64,000 nucleotides of DNA from Streptomyces sp. NBC_00464 (GTDB lineage: Bacteria > Actinomycetota > Actinomycetes > Streptomycetales > Streptomycetaceae): NCBI RefSeq assembly GCF_036013915.1, contig NZ_CP107899.1, positions 558,001 through 622,000 of the forward strand, read 5' to 3'. This document shows, one piece after another, positions 16,286 through 24,788 of this stretch. The position numbers and the translations under genes were made by a program. Every line of letters starts with the position of its first letter. Position 1 is the first letter of the stretch. The notes beneath the pieces were generated by a model, which did no database searches, was not told the origin of the DNA, and saw nothing but the letters and a program-made list of their open reading frames with translations.

Positions 16286-17806
16286 TCAGCCGGTCAGGCC
16301 GCCGCGCAGCACATGCTTGGTGATCTTTCCGGAGGGCGTCCGGGGCAGCTCCGGCCGCAGCACCAGTTCGCGCGGGATCTTGTACCGCGCGAGGCGCGGC
16401 TCCAGCCATTCCCGTACGCCCTCGATGTCCAGCGCAGCGCCGTCCCTCGGCACCACCACGGCGACCACGGTCTCGCCCCACTGCGCGTGCGGGCGGCCGA
16501 CGACGGCGACGTCGACGATGTCGGGGTGGCCGCCGAGCACCCCCTCCACCTCCTGCGAGGCCACGTTCTCGCCACCGGTGATGATCATGTCCTTGAGCCG
16601 GTCGACGACGGTGACGAAGCCGTCCTCGTCCATCCGGCCGAGGTCGCCGGTCCGGTACCAGTCACCGGTGAACGCCTCCTCGGTCGCCTTCTCGTCGTCG
16701 AGGTAGCCGACCATGCGGGTGTCCGAGCGCAGCCAGATCTCCCCGGTCCGTCCCGGGGTGGCCTCCGCGCCGTCCTGCGTCACGATCCGCAGGTCGACCC
16801 CCACCATGCCGCCCCGCCCGATCGAACCCGCCTTCTCGACCTGCTCCCCGGGGGAGAGCGACGCCCCCACGGGTCCCATCTCGCTCATGCCGTAGACCTG
16901 GTGGAAGTTCTGCGAGCCGTACGCCTTCATCAGCCGGCGGACCGTGTCCGCGTCCATCGGCCCCGCCCCGTAGATCCAGGAACGGACCGAGGAGAGGTCG
17001 TACGCGTCGAAGTCGGGCACCGCCCGGACCGGGGCGATGAGCGCGATCGGTGCACCGAACACCGCGGTGATCCGCTCGCGTTGGACGGTCTCCAGCATGA
17101 CGCGGGGCTCGTACTCGCGCTGGAGCACGACCGTGCCGCCCAGCAGGAGGGTGCCCATCGCCCAGTTGTTGAGGGGGGACGCGTGCCAGATCGGCATGCA
17201 GACGAGGAATCGCTCGTCCCGGCGGAGCGGGACGGTGGCCGCCGTGCAGGTGGCGGTCAGGGCGATGCCCCGATGGGTGTGCACGCAGCCCTTCGGGCGT
17301 CCCGAAGTGCCCGAGGTGTACAGGATCTGGGCGATGTCGCCGTCGGACCCGGGCCCGCCCTCCCACTCGGCCGCCCCGGCGATCAGCGCCTCGAAGGAGC
17401 CGGGCTCCGGTTCGGTCCCGGCCGTGTCCGGATGGCTCATCAGCCAGCGGACGTCCACGCCCGCCCCGGTGGCCCGCTCGCCGATCTCCTGGTCGACGAC
17501 CGCCAGCCGGGCTCCGCAGTGCCGCAGCTGGCGCTCGACCTCGGCGGTCTGCAGTTTGTGGTTGACGGGCACGAGCGTGGCACCGGCCAGCCAGGCGCCG
17601 AAGGCCGCGAAGAGGAAGGCCGGGGTGTTGTACGTCATCACGGCCAGGCGGTCACCGGGCCCGAGCCCCGCTTCCCGCAACACGGTCGCGGCACGGCGGA
17701 CGGCGGCACCGAACTCTCCGTAACTCCACCGCCGGTCCCGGTAGACCAGGGCTTCCTTGCGGCCGGCCGATCGGACGACGCTGTCCAGCATGGCACTGAG
17801 GTGCAC
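16286..17806 (-). CDS. Acyl-CoA ligase (AMP-forming)
   Basis: A 506-residue adenylate-forming enzyme. Motifs in order: P-loop YTSGTSGRPKG (about 165-175), YGMSEMG, hinge region GDWYRTGDLG, DRLKDMIITGGENVAS, and the C-terminal catalytic lysine in PRTPSGKITK. The overall pattern fits medium/long-chain fatty acyl-CoA synthetases. It would activate the fatty acid made by the aldehyde dehydrogenase for beta-oxidation. The start is GTG 17806 with AGGAGAA upstream. It is divergent from a second TetR gene across a 74-base gap that contains an inverted repeat. Confidence 0.9.
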   Translation of the reverse strand: MHLSAMLDSVVRSAGRKEALVYRDRRWSYGEFGAAVRRAATVLREAGLGPGDRLAVMTYNTPAFLFAAFGAWLAGATLVPVNHKLQTAEVERQLRHCGARLAVVDQEIGERATGAGVDVRWLMSHPDTAGTEPEPGSFEALIAGAAEWEGGPGSDGDIAQILYTSGTSGRPKGCVHTHRGIALTATCTAATVPLRRDERFLVCMPIWHASPLNNWAMGTLLLGGTVVLQREYEPRVMLETVQRERITAVFGAPIALIAPVRAVPDFDAYDLSSVRSWIYGAGPMDADTVRRLMKAYGSQNFHQVYGMSEMGPVGASLSPGEQVEKAGSIGRGGMVGVDLRIVTQDGAEATPGRTGEIWLRSDTRMVGYLDDEKATEEAFTGDWYRTGDLGRMDEDGFVTVVDRLKDMIITGGENVASQEVEGVLGGHPDIVDVAVVGRPHAQWGETVVAVVVPRDGAALDIEGVREWLEPRLARYKIPRELVLRPELPRTPSGKITKHVLRGGLTG

Positions 17807-17858
17807 GCCATTCTCCTGGGATCGCGGGACGGGGTGTCCGGCCCTTGTCGGGAAACTA

Positions 17859-17872
17859 TGAATGATGGTTCA
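17859..17872. promoter_or_regulatory. TetR-type operator between acyl-CoA ligase and tetR
   Basis: Inverted repeat TGAA-N6-TTCA (TGAATGATGGTTCA) centred in the 74-base divergent gap. It lies 9 bases before the ATG of the plus-strand TetR gene, so binding would block that gene's own expression and probably the ligase promoter too. This is the usual autoregulation layout; binding is inferred. Confidence 0.5.
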
Positions 17873-17880
17873 CTTCTTTC

Positions 17881-18501
17881 ATGGCCTACCGCAAGACCCC
17901 AGCCGAAATTCAACGTCTCGAATCGGCCCGTGAGCATCTCGTCACCCGGGCGACCGACGTCGTCGCCGAAGTGGGCTGGTCAGGGGCGTCCGTGACCGCG
18001 GTCGCCGCTGCCGCGGGCATCGCGGCGGGCTCCGTGTACCAGCACTTCGCGTCGAAGTCCGCTCTCGCGGTCGAGGTCTTCCGACGGGCGGCAGGGCGCG
18101 AGGTGGACGTCCTGGAATCCGTGCTGGACGGTCCCGGGACCCCGGTCGAGCGGCTCACCGACGGTGTCGGGGTCTTCGCCCGCCGCGCCCTGGAGAACCG
18201 AGGTCTGGCCTATGCGCTGCTCGCCGCACCGGCCGACACGGCGGTCGGCGCGGAGCGTCTCGTCTTCCGCCGCCGCTACCGCGCACTGTTCGCCGAAGTG
18301 ATCCGCGAGGGCATGGCCCAGGGACTGCTGCCGCCGCAGAACGGACAGGTCACCGCCGCGGCACTCACCGGCGCGATCGGTGAGGTCCTCGTGGCACCGC
18401 TGGGCACTCCGGAGGGGGACGACGCGGACGAACTGCTCGCCGAACTGACCGCCATGGCCTTGCGCTGCGCGGGCGCGTCCCCCTCATCCGCGCACCCCTG
18501 A
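17881..18501 (+). CDS. TetR family transcriptional regulator
   Basis: A 206-residue protein with the TetR HTH at about 24-52: VTAVAAAAGIAAGSVYQHFASKSAL. The C-terminal part resembles fatty-acid-related TetR regulators only in a general way. No Shine-Dalgarno sequence precedes ATG 17881, and the operator lies within ten bases of it, so the mRNA may be leaderless. It is followed after 32 bases by the acyl-CoA dehydrogenase gene in the same direction, suggesting one operon. Likely role: repression of the divergent acyl-CoA ligase and of its own operon until an acyl-CoA or fatty acid is present. Confidence 0.85.
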   Translation: MAYRKTPAEIQRLESAREHLVTRATDVVAEVGWSGASVTAVAAAAGIAAGSVYQHFASKSALAVEVFRRAAGREVDVLESVLDGPGTPVERLTDGVGVFARRALENRGLAYALLAAPADTAVGAERLVFRRRYRALFAEVIREGMAQGLLPPQNGQVTAAALTGAIGEVLVAPLGTPEGDDADELLAELTAMALRCAGASPSSAHP

Positions 18502-18533
18502 CCCGTCATCCGTCTCTGCCCAGGAGGGCCTTC

Positions 18534-20192
18534 ATGCCTGCGTCGCCCGCACCTCACAGCCGTCCCGCCGCGACCACCCACGAGGTGACGAACCAGCCGC
18601 CTCCACTGACCGGCCACGACGTCGCCGACGACCCGGTGCTGATCGAGGGCGTGCGCCGCGAGGGCGCCGAGTGGTATCTGGACGACCTGCACCGGCTGGG
18701 CCGCCGCGCCGGCAGCGAGGAGGTGCAGCGCTGGGCGGACGAGGCGAACCGCCAGGAGCCGAGGCTGCGCACCCATGACCGCTACGGCAACCGGATCGAC
18801 GAGGTCGAGTTCCACCCCTCGTACCACGCCCTCATGGACGTGGCGATCAGCGAGGGGCTCGGCGGCGCCGCCTGGGCGGCCGAGCGGCGCGGCGCGCACG
18901 TGGCACGTGCGGCGGGCTTCATGGTGTGGAGCAGCGCGGAAGCGGGGCATGGCTGCCCCGTTTCGATGACGTACGCGGCGGTTCCCGCCCTGCGCCATGC
19001 CCCCGATCTCGCCAAGACGTACGAGCCCCTGCTGACCAGTCGCGTGTACGAGTCCGGGCTGCGCGCCCCCGCCGAGAAGGCCGGGCTGCTCGCGGGGATG
19101 GGCATGACGGAGAAGCAGGGCGGCACCGATGTGCGCGCCAACACGACCGCCGCCGTGCAACAGGCGGACGGCACCTGGCGATTGCGCGGGCACAAGTGGT
19201 TCACGAGTGCCCCGATGAACGACCTCTTCCTGGTCCTCGCCCAGGCACCGGCCGGTCTGTCCTGCTTCCTGGTCCCCCGGGTCCTGCCGGACGGCAGCCG
19301 TAACACGTTCCGCATCCAGCGACTCAAGGACAAGCTCGGCAACCGCTCCAACGCCAGCAGCGAGCCCGAGTTCGACGACACGGTGGCCTGGCTCGTCGGG
19401 GACGAGGGCCGGGGTGTGCGCACCATCATCGACATGGTCACCATGACGCGCCTCGACTGCGTCCTCGGTTCGGCCGCCGGCACCCGCGCCGCACTGGCGC
19501 AGGCGGCGCACCACGTACGCCACCGGTCCGTGTTCGGGGCGAGGCTCATCGACCAGCCCCTGATGCGCAACGTGATCGGCGATCTGGCGCTGGAGTCCGA
19601 GGCGGCGACCACGCTGGCCCTGCGCCTGGCCGGAGCGGCGGACCGCGCGCAGCACGGCGACGCCCAGGAGCGCGCCTTCCTCCGGCTCGCCACCGCGGTC
19701 GGCAAGTACTGGGTGTGCAAGCGCCAGCCCGCCGCGGTCGCCGAGGCCCTCGAATGCCTGGGCGGCAACGGGTACGACGAGGAGTCCGGTATGCCACGCC
19801 TCTACCGCGAGGCGCCGCTCAACGGCATCTGGGAGGGATCGGGCAACGTCAACGCCCTGGACATGCTGCGCGCGCTGTCCCGTGAACCGGAGTCGCTCCA
19901 GGCCCTGCGTACGGAGATCGAGGCCGCGGCCGGGGGCGACCGCCGCCTGGACGCGGCCTGGCGGGAGCTCCGGGGCGAGCTCGTCCTCACCGAGGACGCC
20001 CCCGTGCGTGCCCGGCGGGTCATCGAGCGCGCGGCACTCGTCCTCCAGGGCTCCCTGCTGGTCCGCCACGCACCGGCCGCGGTCGCCGACGCCTTCTGCG
20101 CGTCCCGGCTCGCCGGGGACCGGGGCCTGGCCTTCGGCACGCTGCCGGCCGGGACGGACTTCGACGGGCTGCTCGAACGCCTCCCCGTGTGA
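18534..20192 (+). CDS. AidB-like acyl-CoA dehydrogenase family protein
   Basis: A 552-residue flavoprotein, about 150 residues longer than ordinary acyl-CoA dehydrogenases, as in the AidB group. Visible features: GMGMTEKQGGTDVRANTT (flavin/substrate strand), HKWFTSAPMNDLF, RSNASSEPEFDD, and CLGGNGYDEESGMPRLYREA, the C-terminal flavin-contacting segment. AidB itself protects DNA from alkylation, but many AidB-like proteins have no proven role. Here it sits in an operon with a TetR gene and opposite an acyl-CoA ligase, so oxidation of an acyl-CoA is at least as likely. CAGGAGGG precedes ATG 18534 at good spacing. Confidence 0.85.
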   Translation: MPASPAPHSRPAATTHEVTNQPPPLTGHDVADDPVLIEGVRREGAEWYLDDLHRLGRRAGSEEVQRWADEANRQEPRLRTHDRYGNRIDEVEFHPSYHALMDVAISEGLGGAAWAAERRGAHVARAAGFMVWSSAEAGHGCPVSMTYAAVPALRHAPDLAKTYEPLLTSRVYESGLRAPAEKAGLLAGMGMTEKQGGTDVRANTTAAVQQADGTWRLRGHKWFTSAPMNDLFLVLAQAPAGLSCFLVPRVLPDGSRNTFRIQRLKDKLGNRSNASSEPEFDDTVAWLVGDEGRGVRTIIDMVTMTRLDCVLGSAAGTRAALAQAAHHVRHRSVFGARLIDQPLMRNVIGDLALESEAATTLALRLAGAADRAQHGDAQERAFLRLATAVGKYWVCKRQPAAVAEALECLGGNGYDEESGMPRLYREAPLNGIWEGSGNVNALDMLRALSREPESLQALRTEIEAAAGGDRRLDAAWRELRGELVLTEDAPVRARRVIERAALVLQGSLLVRHAPAAVADAFCASRLAGDRGLAFGTLPAGTDFDGLLERLPV

Positions 20193-20303
20193 CCGTCCGT
20201 CGGCGGCCGGCCGCGGCTCGGCATGCACCCCGTTCCCTTACGGTCCCGTGACGTGCCGAGTCGTCGGCGCACGGTTCGTCCCGCGCGCCCTACGGTGGGC
20301 GGC

Positions 20304-21371
20304 ATGCGTGTACTGGTCACCGGCGGCGCCGGGTTCATCGGTTCGGAGATCGTGCGGTCCCTCGCGTCCGCCGGACACGAGGCGGTGGTGCTCGACGCCC
20401 TGCTCCCCTCGGCGCACGGCGGCGCCACCGCCCCGCCCGGCGACGGTCTCGTCGTGGCGGACGTGCGCGACCGTGATGCCGTCGACCGGGCGCTGAGCGG
20501 CATCGACGCGGTGTGCCATCAGGCGGCGATGGTCGGCCTCGGCAAGGACTTCGCGGACGCCCCGGACTACGTGGGGTGCAATGACCTCGGGACGGCCGTG
20601 CTGCTCGCCGCGATGGCCGGGGCGGGGGTGCGGAGTCTGGTCCTCGCCGGCTCGATGGTGGTGTACGGGGAGGGCCGGTACGACTGCCGGGAGCACGGCC
20701 CGGTCCGGCCGGGTCCGCGCGCCGAGGCCGATCTGGCCGCGGGCCGGTTCGAGCCGTGCTGCCCCTCCTGCGGCACGGAACTGGTCCCCGGGCTCGTCGG
20801 TGAGGACGCGCCCGTGGACCCGCGCAATGTGTACGCGACGACCAAGCTCGCCCAGGAGCACCTCGCCTCCTCCTGGGCGCGGGCGACGGGCGGCCGTGCG
20901 GTGTCGCTGCGCTACCACAACGTGTACGGACCGGGGATGCCGCGCGACACCCCGTACGCCGGTGTCGCCTCCTTCTTCCGTTCGGCCCTGGCCCGGGGCG
21001 AGTCGCCCCGCGTCTTCGAGGACGGCGGCCAGCGCCGCGACTTCATCCATGTACGGGACGTGGCAGCGGCGAACACGGTCGCGCTGGAGGCGGTCGCGGG
21101 GCGCGCTCCGGGCGGTTTCGCCGCGTACAACACCGGGAGCGGGAAGCCGCACACCATCGGGGAGATGGCGGCGGCCCTGGCCTCGGCCCATGGGGGCCCG
21201 GCGCCGGTGGTCACCGGTGAGTACCGGCTCGGGGACGTACGCCATGTCACGGCGGACTCGCGGCGGCTGCGTGACGAACTGGGCTGGCGGCCGGAGGTGG
21301 GCTTCGCCGAGGGGATGGCGCAGTTCGCGGCGGAGCCGCTGCGCGGGGCGACCGCCGGTGCGCCGGCCTGA
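20304..21371 (+). CDS. NAD-dependent epimerase/dehydratase (extended SDR) with cysteine-rich insert
   Basis: A 355-residue extended short-chain dehydrogenase. The NAD-binding GGAGFIG is at 7-13 and the active site Tyr177-x3-Lys181 is in VYATTKLAQ. Ser117 in LAGSMVVYGEG is the likely third catalytic residue. Between strands there is an insert (about 125-170) with CCPSCGTEL (Cys152, 153, 156), which looks like half of a zinc ribbon and is unusual for UDP-sugar epimerases. Likely substrate: a nucleotide sugar. It is the first gene of a region also encoding a GT2 transferase, a DUF2064 enzyme and a methyltransferase. It ends two bases before the converging sensor kinase gene. Confidence 0.85.
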   Translation: MRVLVTGGAGFIGSEIVRSLASAGHEAVVLDALLPSAHGGATAPPGDGLVVADVRDRDAVDRALSGIDAVCHQAAMVGLGKDFADAPDYVGCNDLGTAVLLAAMAGAGVRSLVLAGSMVVYGEGRYDCREHGPVRPGPRAEADLAAGRFEPCCPSCGTELVPGLVGEDAPVDPRNVYATTKLAQEHLASSWARATGGRAVSLRYHNVYGPGMPRDTPYAGVASFFRSALARGESPRVFEDGGQRRDFIHVRDVAAANTVALEAVAGRAPGGFAAYNTGSGKPHTIGEMAAALASAHGGPAPVVTGEYRLGDVRHVTADSRRLRDELGWRPEVGFAEGMAQFAAEPLRGATAGAPA

Positions 21372-21373
21372 GC

Positions 21374-22480
21374 TCAGGCCACCGGCAGGGTCACCTCGAA
21401 GCAGCAGCCGCCGGTGACGTTGCGGACGTCCGCCCGGCCGGCGTGCGCCTCGACGATGCCGCGCACGATGGCGAGCCCGAGGCCCGCCCCGGCCGGGGGC
21501 GTACGCGCATGGGTGCCGCGCCAGCCGGTGTCGAAGACCCTGGGCAGGTCCTCCTCCGGGATGCCGCCGCAGCCGTCGGTCACCGAGAGCACCACCCCGG
21601 CGCCCATGCGGTGGGCGGCCACCGCGACGGTGCCGTCGGCGGGGGTGCGGCGGATGGCGTTGATCAGGAGGTTGCCCAGGACCCGGCTCATCTCCTTGCC
21701 GTCCACCTCGACGGGCACCGCCTCGATCCGGTCGCCGACCAGCCGCACGCCGTGCTCGCGCGCCAGCGGGTCGGCCCCGGCGAGCGCGTCGCCCACCAGG
21801 TCGTAGACGGAGATCCGGGTGGGGGTGAGGGTGAGTGAGCCGGCGTGGATGCGGGAGAGCTCGAAGAGGTCGCCGACCATGTCGTTCATCCGCTCCACCT
21901 CGGTGCGTATCTGCCGCAGATAGCGCCGCGAGTCGACGGCCATGCCGTCCTCCAGCGCCTCGGACATGGCGCGCAGACCTGCGAGCGGGGTGCGCAGGTC
22001 GTGCGAGATCCAGGCGACGAGCTCACGCCGCGAGGTCTCCAGGGCGCGTTCGCGCTCGCGTGAACTGTCGAGCTTGGCGCTGGTGGCGGCCAGTTCGCGG
22101 GTGAGTGCGGCAAGTTCGGCGGTGGCCGGTGCCTCGGGGGCCGCGAAGGTGCCGCCGTCACCGAAGGAGCGGGCGGCGAGCGTCAGATCGCGGCTCCTCG
22201 CCGCCACCCAGCGGCCCAGCAGCATCGCGGTGACGAGCGAGACGACGGCGGCCATGGCGACGACGGTGGTGACCACGGTGAGGTCGTGCGGCGACAGGAA
22301 CATCGCCCAGGCGACGGCCAGGGTGCCGGCGAGCATGGCGGTGACGGCCACGGCGGCGACGACGGTCAGCGAGACGACGAGTGAACGGTGCCGGGAGATC
22401 CGCAGCACGAGCGCGCCGAGCAGTCCGGCAGCGGCGGCGCCCAGGAAGGCAAGAAGCGCGATGAGGAGGAGGTCGGTCAT
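21374..22480 (-). CDS. Sensor histidine kinase (OmpR-type partner)
   Basis: A 368-residue membrane kinase. Three hydrophobic segments lie within the first 90 residues with almost no extracytoplasmic loop, so it probably senses a signal in the membrane. A short linker precedes the HisKA box with phospho-acceptor His160 (WISHDLRTPL). N-box NLLINAIRRTP, G1 DGCGGIPEED and G2 GAGLGLAIV complete the HATPase. It overlaps the upstream response-regulator gene by four bases, so they form one operon. The operon lies between the epimerase and glycosyltransferase genes and probably controls one of them. Confidence 0.9.
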   Translation of the reverse strand: MTDLLLIALLAFLGAAAAGLLGALVLRISRHRSLVVSLTVVAAVAVTAMLAGTLAVAWAMFLSPHDLTVVTTVVAMAAVVSLVTAMLLGRWVAARSRDLTLAARSFGDGGTFAAPEAPATAELAALTRELAATSAKLDSSRERERALETSRRELVAWISHDLRTPLAGLRAMSEALEDGMAVDSRRYLRQIRTEVERMNDMVGDLFELSRIHAGSLTLTPTRISVYDLVGDALAGADPLAREHGVRLVGDRIEAVPVEVDGKEMSRVLGNLLINAIRRTPADGTVAVAAHRMGAGVVLSVTDGCGGIPEEDLPRVFDTGWRGTHARTPPAGAGLGLAIVRGIVEAHAGRADVRNVTGGCCFEVTLPVA

Positions 22481-23286
22481 GCCGGCGCTCCGGAGCCGGA
22501 ATCCGTCGGAGCGGCCGGATCAGCCGGCCGGTCCACAGGCAGGTCCAGCCGGTAGCCGACGCCCCAGACCGTACGGATCAGCTCCGGGCGCGCCGGGTCC
22601 GCCTCGACCTTCCCGCGCAGCCGGCGGACGTGGACCGTCACGGTCGACAGGTCCCCGAAGTCCCAGCCCCAGACTGCGCGCATCAGCTCCTCCCGGGTGA
22701 AGACCCGGCCCGGGTGACGCAGAAGGAAGGCGAGCAGGTCGAACTCCCGCAGGGTGAGGGCCAGCGCCCGCCCCGCGTACGTCACGCGCCGGGCGATGGG
22801 GTCGAGGGTGAGGCCCGCGCCCTCGATCAGGGCCGGGCTGTCGGAGGGTGTCGCGGCCGCACGGGCGCGGCGCAGCACGGAGTCGACGCGCAGAACGAGT
22901 TCGCGGGGGCTGAACGGCTTGGTCACGTAGTCGTCCGCGCCGGTCTCCAGACCGAGGATGCGGTCCTCCTCGTCGCCGCGCGCGGTGAGCATGATGACGG
23001 GCACCGGGCCGAGCGCCCGCATGCGGCGGCAGACCTCGAAGCCGTCCATGCCGGGCAGCATCAGGTCCAGGACGGCCAGGTCCGGGCGCCTGGCGGCGTA
23101 CTGCTCCAGGGCGGCCGGGCCGTTCGCCGCCCGGGTCACCTCGTAGCCGGCCCCGGTCAGGTATCCGGTCACCACCTCCGCGACCGTGGGGTCGTCGTCC
23201 ACGACGAGGACACGGCCGCGAGCGGTCGTACCGGAAGCCGTCCCGTCGGCGGGGCGGGGCGGGGCGGGGTCCGGGGTCGGCTGCAT
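22477..23286 (-). CDS. OmpR/PhoB family response regulator
   Basis: A 269-residue protein with a proline-rich lead of about 24 residues. The receiver domain has acidic pocket residues in VVDDDP, phospho-acceptor Asp74 in VLDLMLPGMDG, a conserved Thr in MLTARG and the Lys in VTKPFSPRE. The winged-helix domain (about 165-255) ends with RTVWGVGYRLDLP. The final 14 residues are disordered and overlap the kinase start. It is divergent from the glycosyltransferase gene across 123 bases, so the operator is probably there, but I could not pick out a clear direct repeat. Confidence 0.92.
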   Translation of the reverse strand: MQPTPDPAPPRPADGTASGTTARGRVLVVDDDPTVAEVVTGYLTGAGYEVTRAANGPAALEQYAARRPDLAVLDLMLPGMDGFEVCRRMRALGPVPVIMLTARGDEEDRILGLETGADDYVTKPFSPRELVLRVDSVLRRARAAATPSDSPALIEGAGLTLDPIARRVTYAGRALALTLREFDLLAFLLRHPGRVFTREELMRAVWGWDFGDLSTVTVHVRRLRGKVEADPARPELIRTVWGVGYRLDLPVDRPADPAAPTDSGSGAPA

Positions 23287-23409
23287 GTCACCACCTTGGC
23301 ACCTGTCGGGGCGGGGTGCGGACGCCCGTGCGCCGCCAGGTGCCGACGTCCATATTTCGTAAGAATCCGGAACCCGATTTGTCGGTTTCCGCTCCGTAGG
23401 GTGAGCTGC

Positions 23410-24114
23410 GTGATCTCACCCTCCGATACTTCCGGCCCCCGCGCCGACATCGTCCTGCCCTGTCTGGACGAGGCCGCCGCCCTGCCCGGGGTGCTGGCCT
23501 CGGTTCCTCGTGGCTGGCGGGCGATCGTCGTGGACAACGGCTCGACCGACGGCTCGGCGGAGCTCGCCCGGTCCCTCGGCGCGACGGTGGTGCACGAACC
23601 GCGCCGCGGCTTCGGTGCGGCCTGCCATGCGGGGCTGCTCGCCTCCGAGGCGGAGTTCGTCTGCTTCTGCGACTGCGACGGCTCGCTGGACCCCGGGCTG
23701 CTGCCCGCCTTCGTCCGCCGGGTCGCCGACGGTGAGAGCGACCTGCTGCTCGGCCGCCGTCGGCCCCGGGAGCGCGGCGCCTGGCCGCTGCACGCGCGGG
23801 CCGGCAACGCGGCTCTTTCCCGGATGCTGCGCCGTCGCACCGGGCTGCGCCTGCACGACCTCGGGCCGATGCGGGCCGCGCGCCGGACCGATCTGCTGGC
23901 GCTCGGCCTCACGGACCGGCGCAGCGGATACCCCCTGCAGATGGTGGTGCGCGCGGCCGACGCGGGACTGCGCGTCACCGAGACGGATGTCCCGTACCTC
24001 GCGCGGACGGGAAAGTCGAAGGTCACCGGGACGTGGCGGGGGACCTGGCATGCGGTTCGCGACATGCGCGCCGTGCTGGGTGAGCCTGCGCTCCGGGTGG
24101 GGGTCTCCCGATGA
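23410..24114 (+). CDS. Family 2 glycosyltransferase
   Basis: A 234-residue GT-A fold glycosyltransferase. The N-terminal nucleotide-binding strand is ADIVLPCLDEAAALP, followed by VDNGSTDGSAELA. The metal-binding DxD is at 88-90 in CFCDCDGSLDPG, and the acceptor region contains LHDLGPMRAARR. There are no C-terminal membrane helices, so it is a cytoplasmic or peripheral transferase, like dolichyl-phosphate-type or TIGR04283-like enzymes. The start is GTG 23410, with an AGGG element about eight bases upstream; GTG 23401 is an alternative. Its last four bases overlap the DUF2064 gene. Confidence 0.85.
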   Translation: MISPSDTSGPRADIVLPCLDEAAALPGVLASVPRGWRAIVVDNGSTDGSAELARSLGATVVHEPRRGFGAACHAGLLASEAEFVCFCDCDGSLDPGLLPAFVRRVADGESDLLLGRRRPRERGAWPLHARAGNAALSRMLRRRTGLRLHDLGPMRAARRTDLLALGLTDRRSGYPLQMVVRAADAGLRVTETDVPYLARTGKSKVTGTWRGTWHAVRDMRAVLGEPALRVGVSR

Positions 24115-24788
24115 GCTCTTCCGTTCCCGGACCTGTCGGTACGGCCCCGGCCGGGGCCACGGCCTTGCTGGTCATCGCGAAAGAGCCGCTGCCCGGGAGG
24201 GTCAAGACCCGCCTCACTCCGCCGTTCTCCCCCGCTGAGGCCGCGCGGCTCGCCGAGGCGGCGCTCGCCGACACCCTGCGCACCGTCTGCGCGCTGCCCG
24301 CCGCGCGGCGGGTGGTCGTCCTGGAGGGGAGGGCCGGGCCGTGGCTGCCGTCGGGCATCGAGGTGGTGGAACAGTGCACGGGAGGACTCGACGAACGGCT
24401 CGCCGCCGCGTTCGGCGGCTGCACCGGACCGGCCCTCCTGATCGGAATGGACACCCCGCAGATCACGGCGGCCGATCTGGCCCCCGCGCTCTCGCCCACC
24501 GCCTGGGACGGCTGCGACGCCTGGTTCGGCCCGGCCGAGGACGGCGGATTCTGGGCGCTGGGCCTGGCCGAACCGGACCCCGCGCTCCTGCGCGGCGTCC
24601 CGATGTCCGTGCCCGAGACGGGTGCGGTTCAGCGGCACCGGCTGGTCGACGCGGGGCTGACGGTCCGGGATCTTCCCCAGCTGCGGGACGTGGACACGGC
24701 GGCCGATGCCGCGCAGGTCGCCGCACTCGCCCCGCACGGGCGGTTCGCCGCCGAGCTCGGCCGGCTGACCGGGGCGGTGGTCCGGTGA
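24111..24788 (+). CDS. DUF2064 (TIGR04282-type) sugar-nucleotide-transferase-like protein
   Basis: A 225-residue protein. The N-terminus LLVIAKEPLPGRVKTRLTPP contains the KxxxxGxVKTRL pattern of the DUF2064/CofC-like GT-A superfamily, followed by LLIGMDTPQI (metal site) and FGPAEDGGFWALGL. The family is often annotated in arsenosugar or related biosynthesis; that link should not be carried over, since no arsenic genes are here. It overlaps both neighbours (GT2 and methyltransferase) by four bases and works with them as one translational unit. Likely role: transfer or activation of a sugar phosphate; substrate unknown. Confidence 0.78.
   Translation: MSSSVPGPVGTAPAGATALLVIAKEPLPGRVKTRLTPPFSPAEAARLAEAALADTLRTVCALPAARRVVVLEGRAGPWLPSGIEVVEQCTGGLDERLAAAFGGCTGPALLIGMDTPQITAADLAPALSPTAWDGCDAWFGPAEDGGFWALGLAEPDPALLRGVPMSVPETGAVQRHRLVDAGLTVRDLPQLRDVDTAADAAQVAALAPHGRFAAELGRLTGAVVR

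Noticed and set aside
24111..24788. Arsenosugar biosynthesis enzyme
   Set aside because: This name is often attached to the DUF2064 family, but there is no arsenic methyltransferase or arsenate gene in the neighbourhood, so only the family was recorded.
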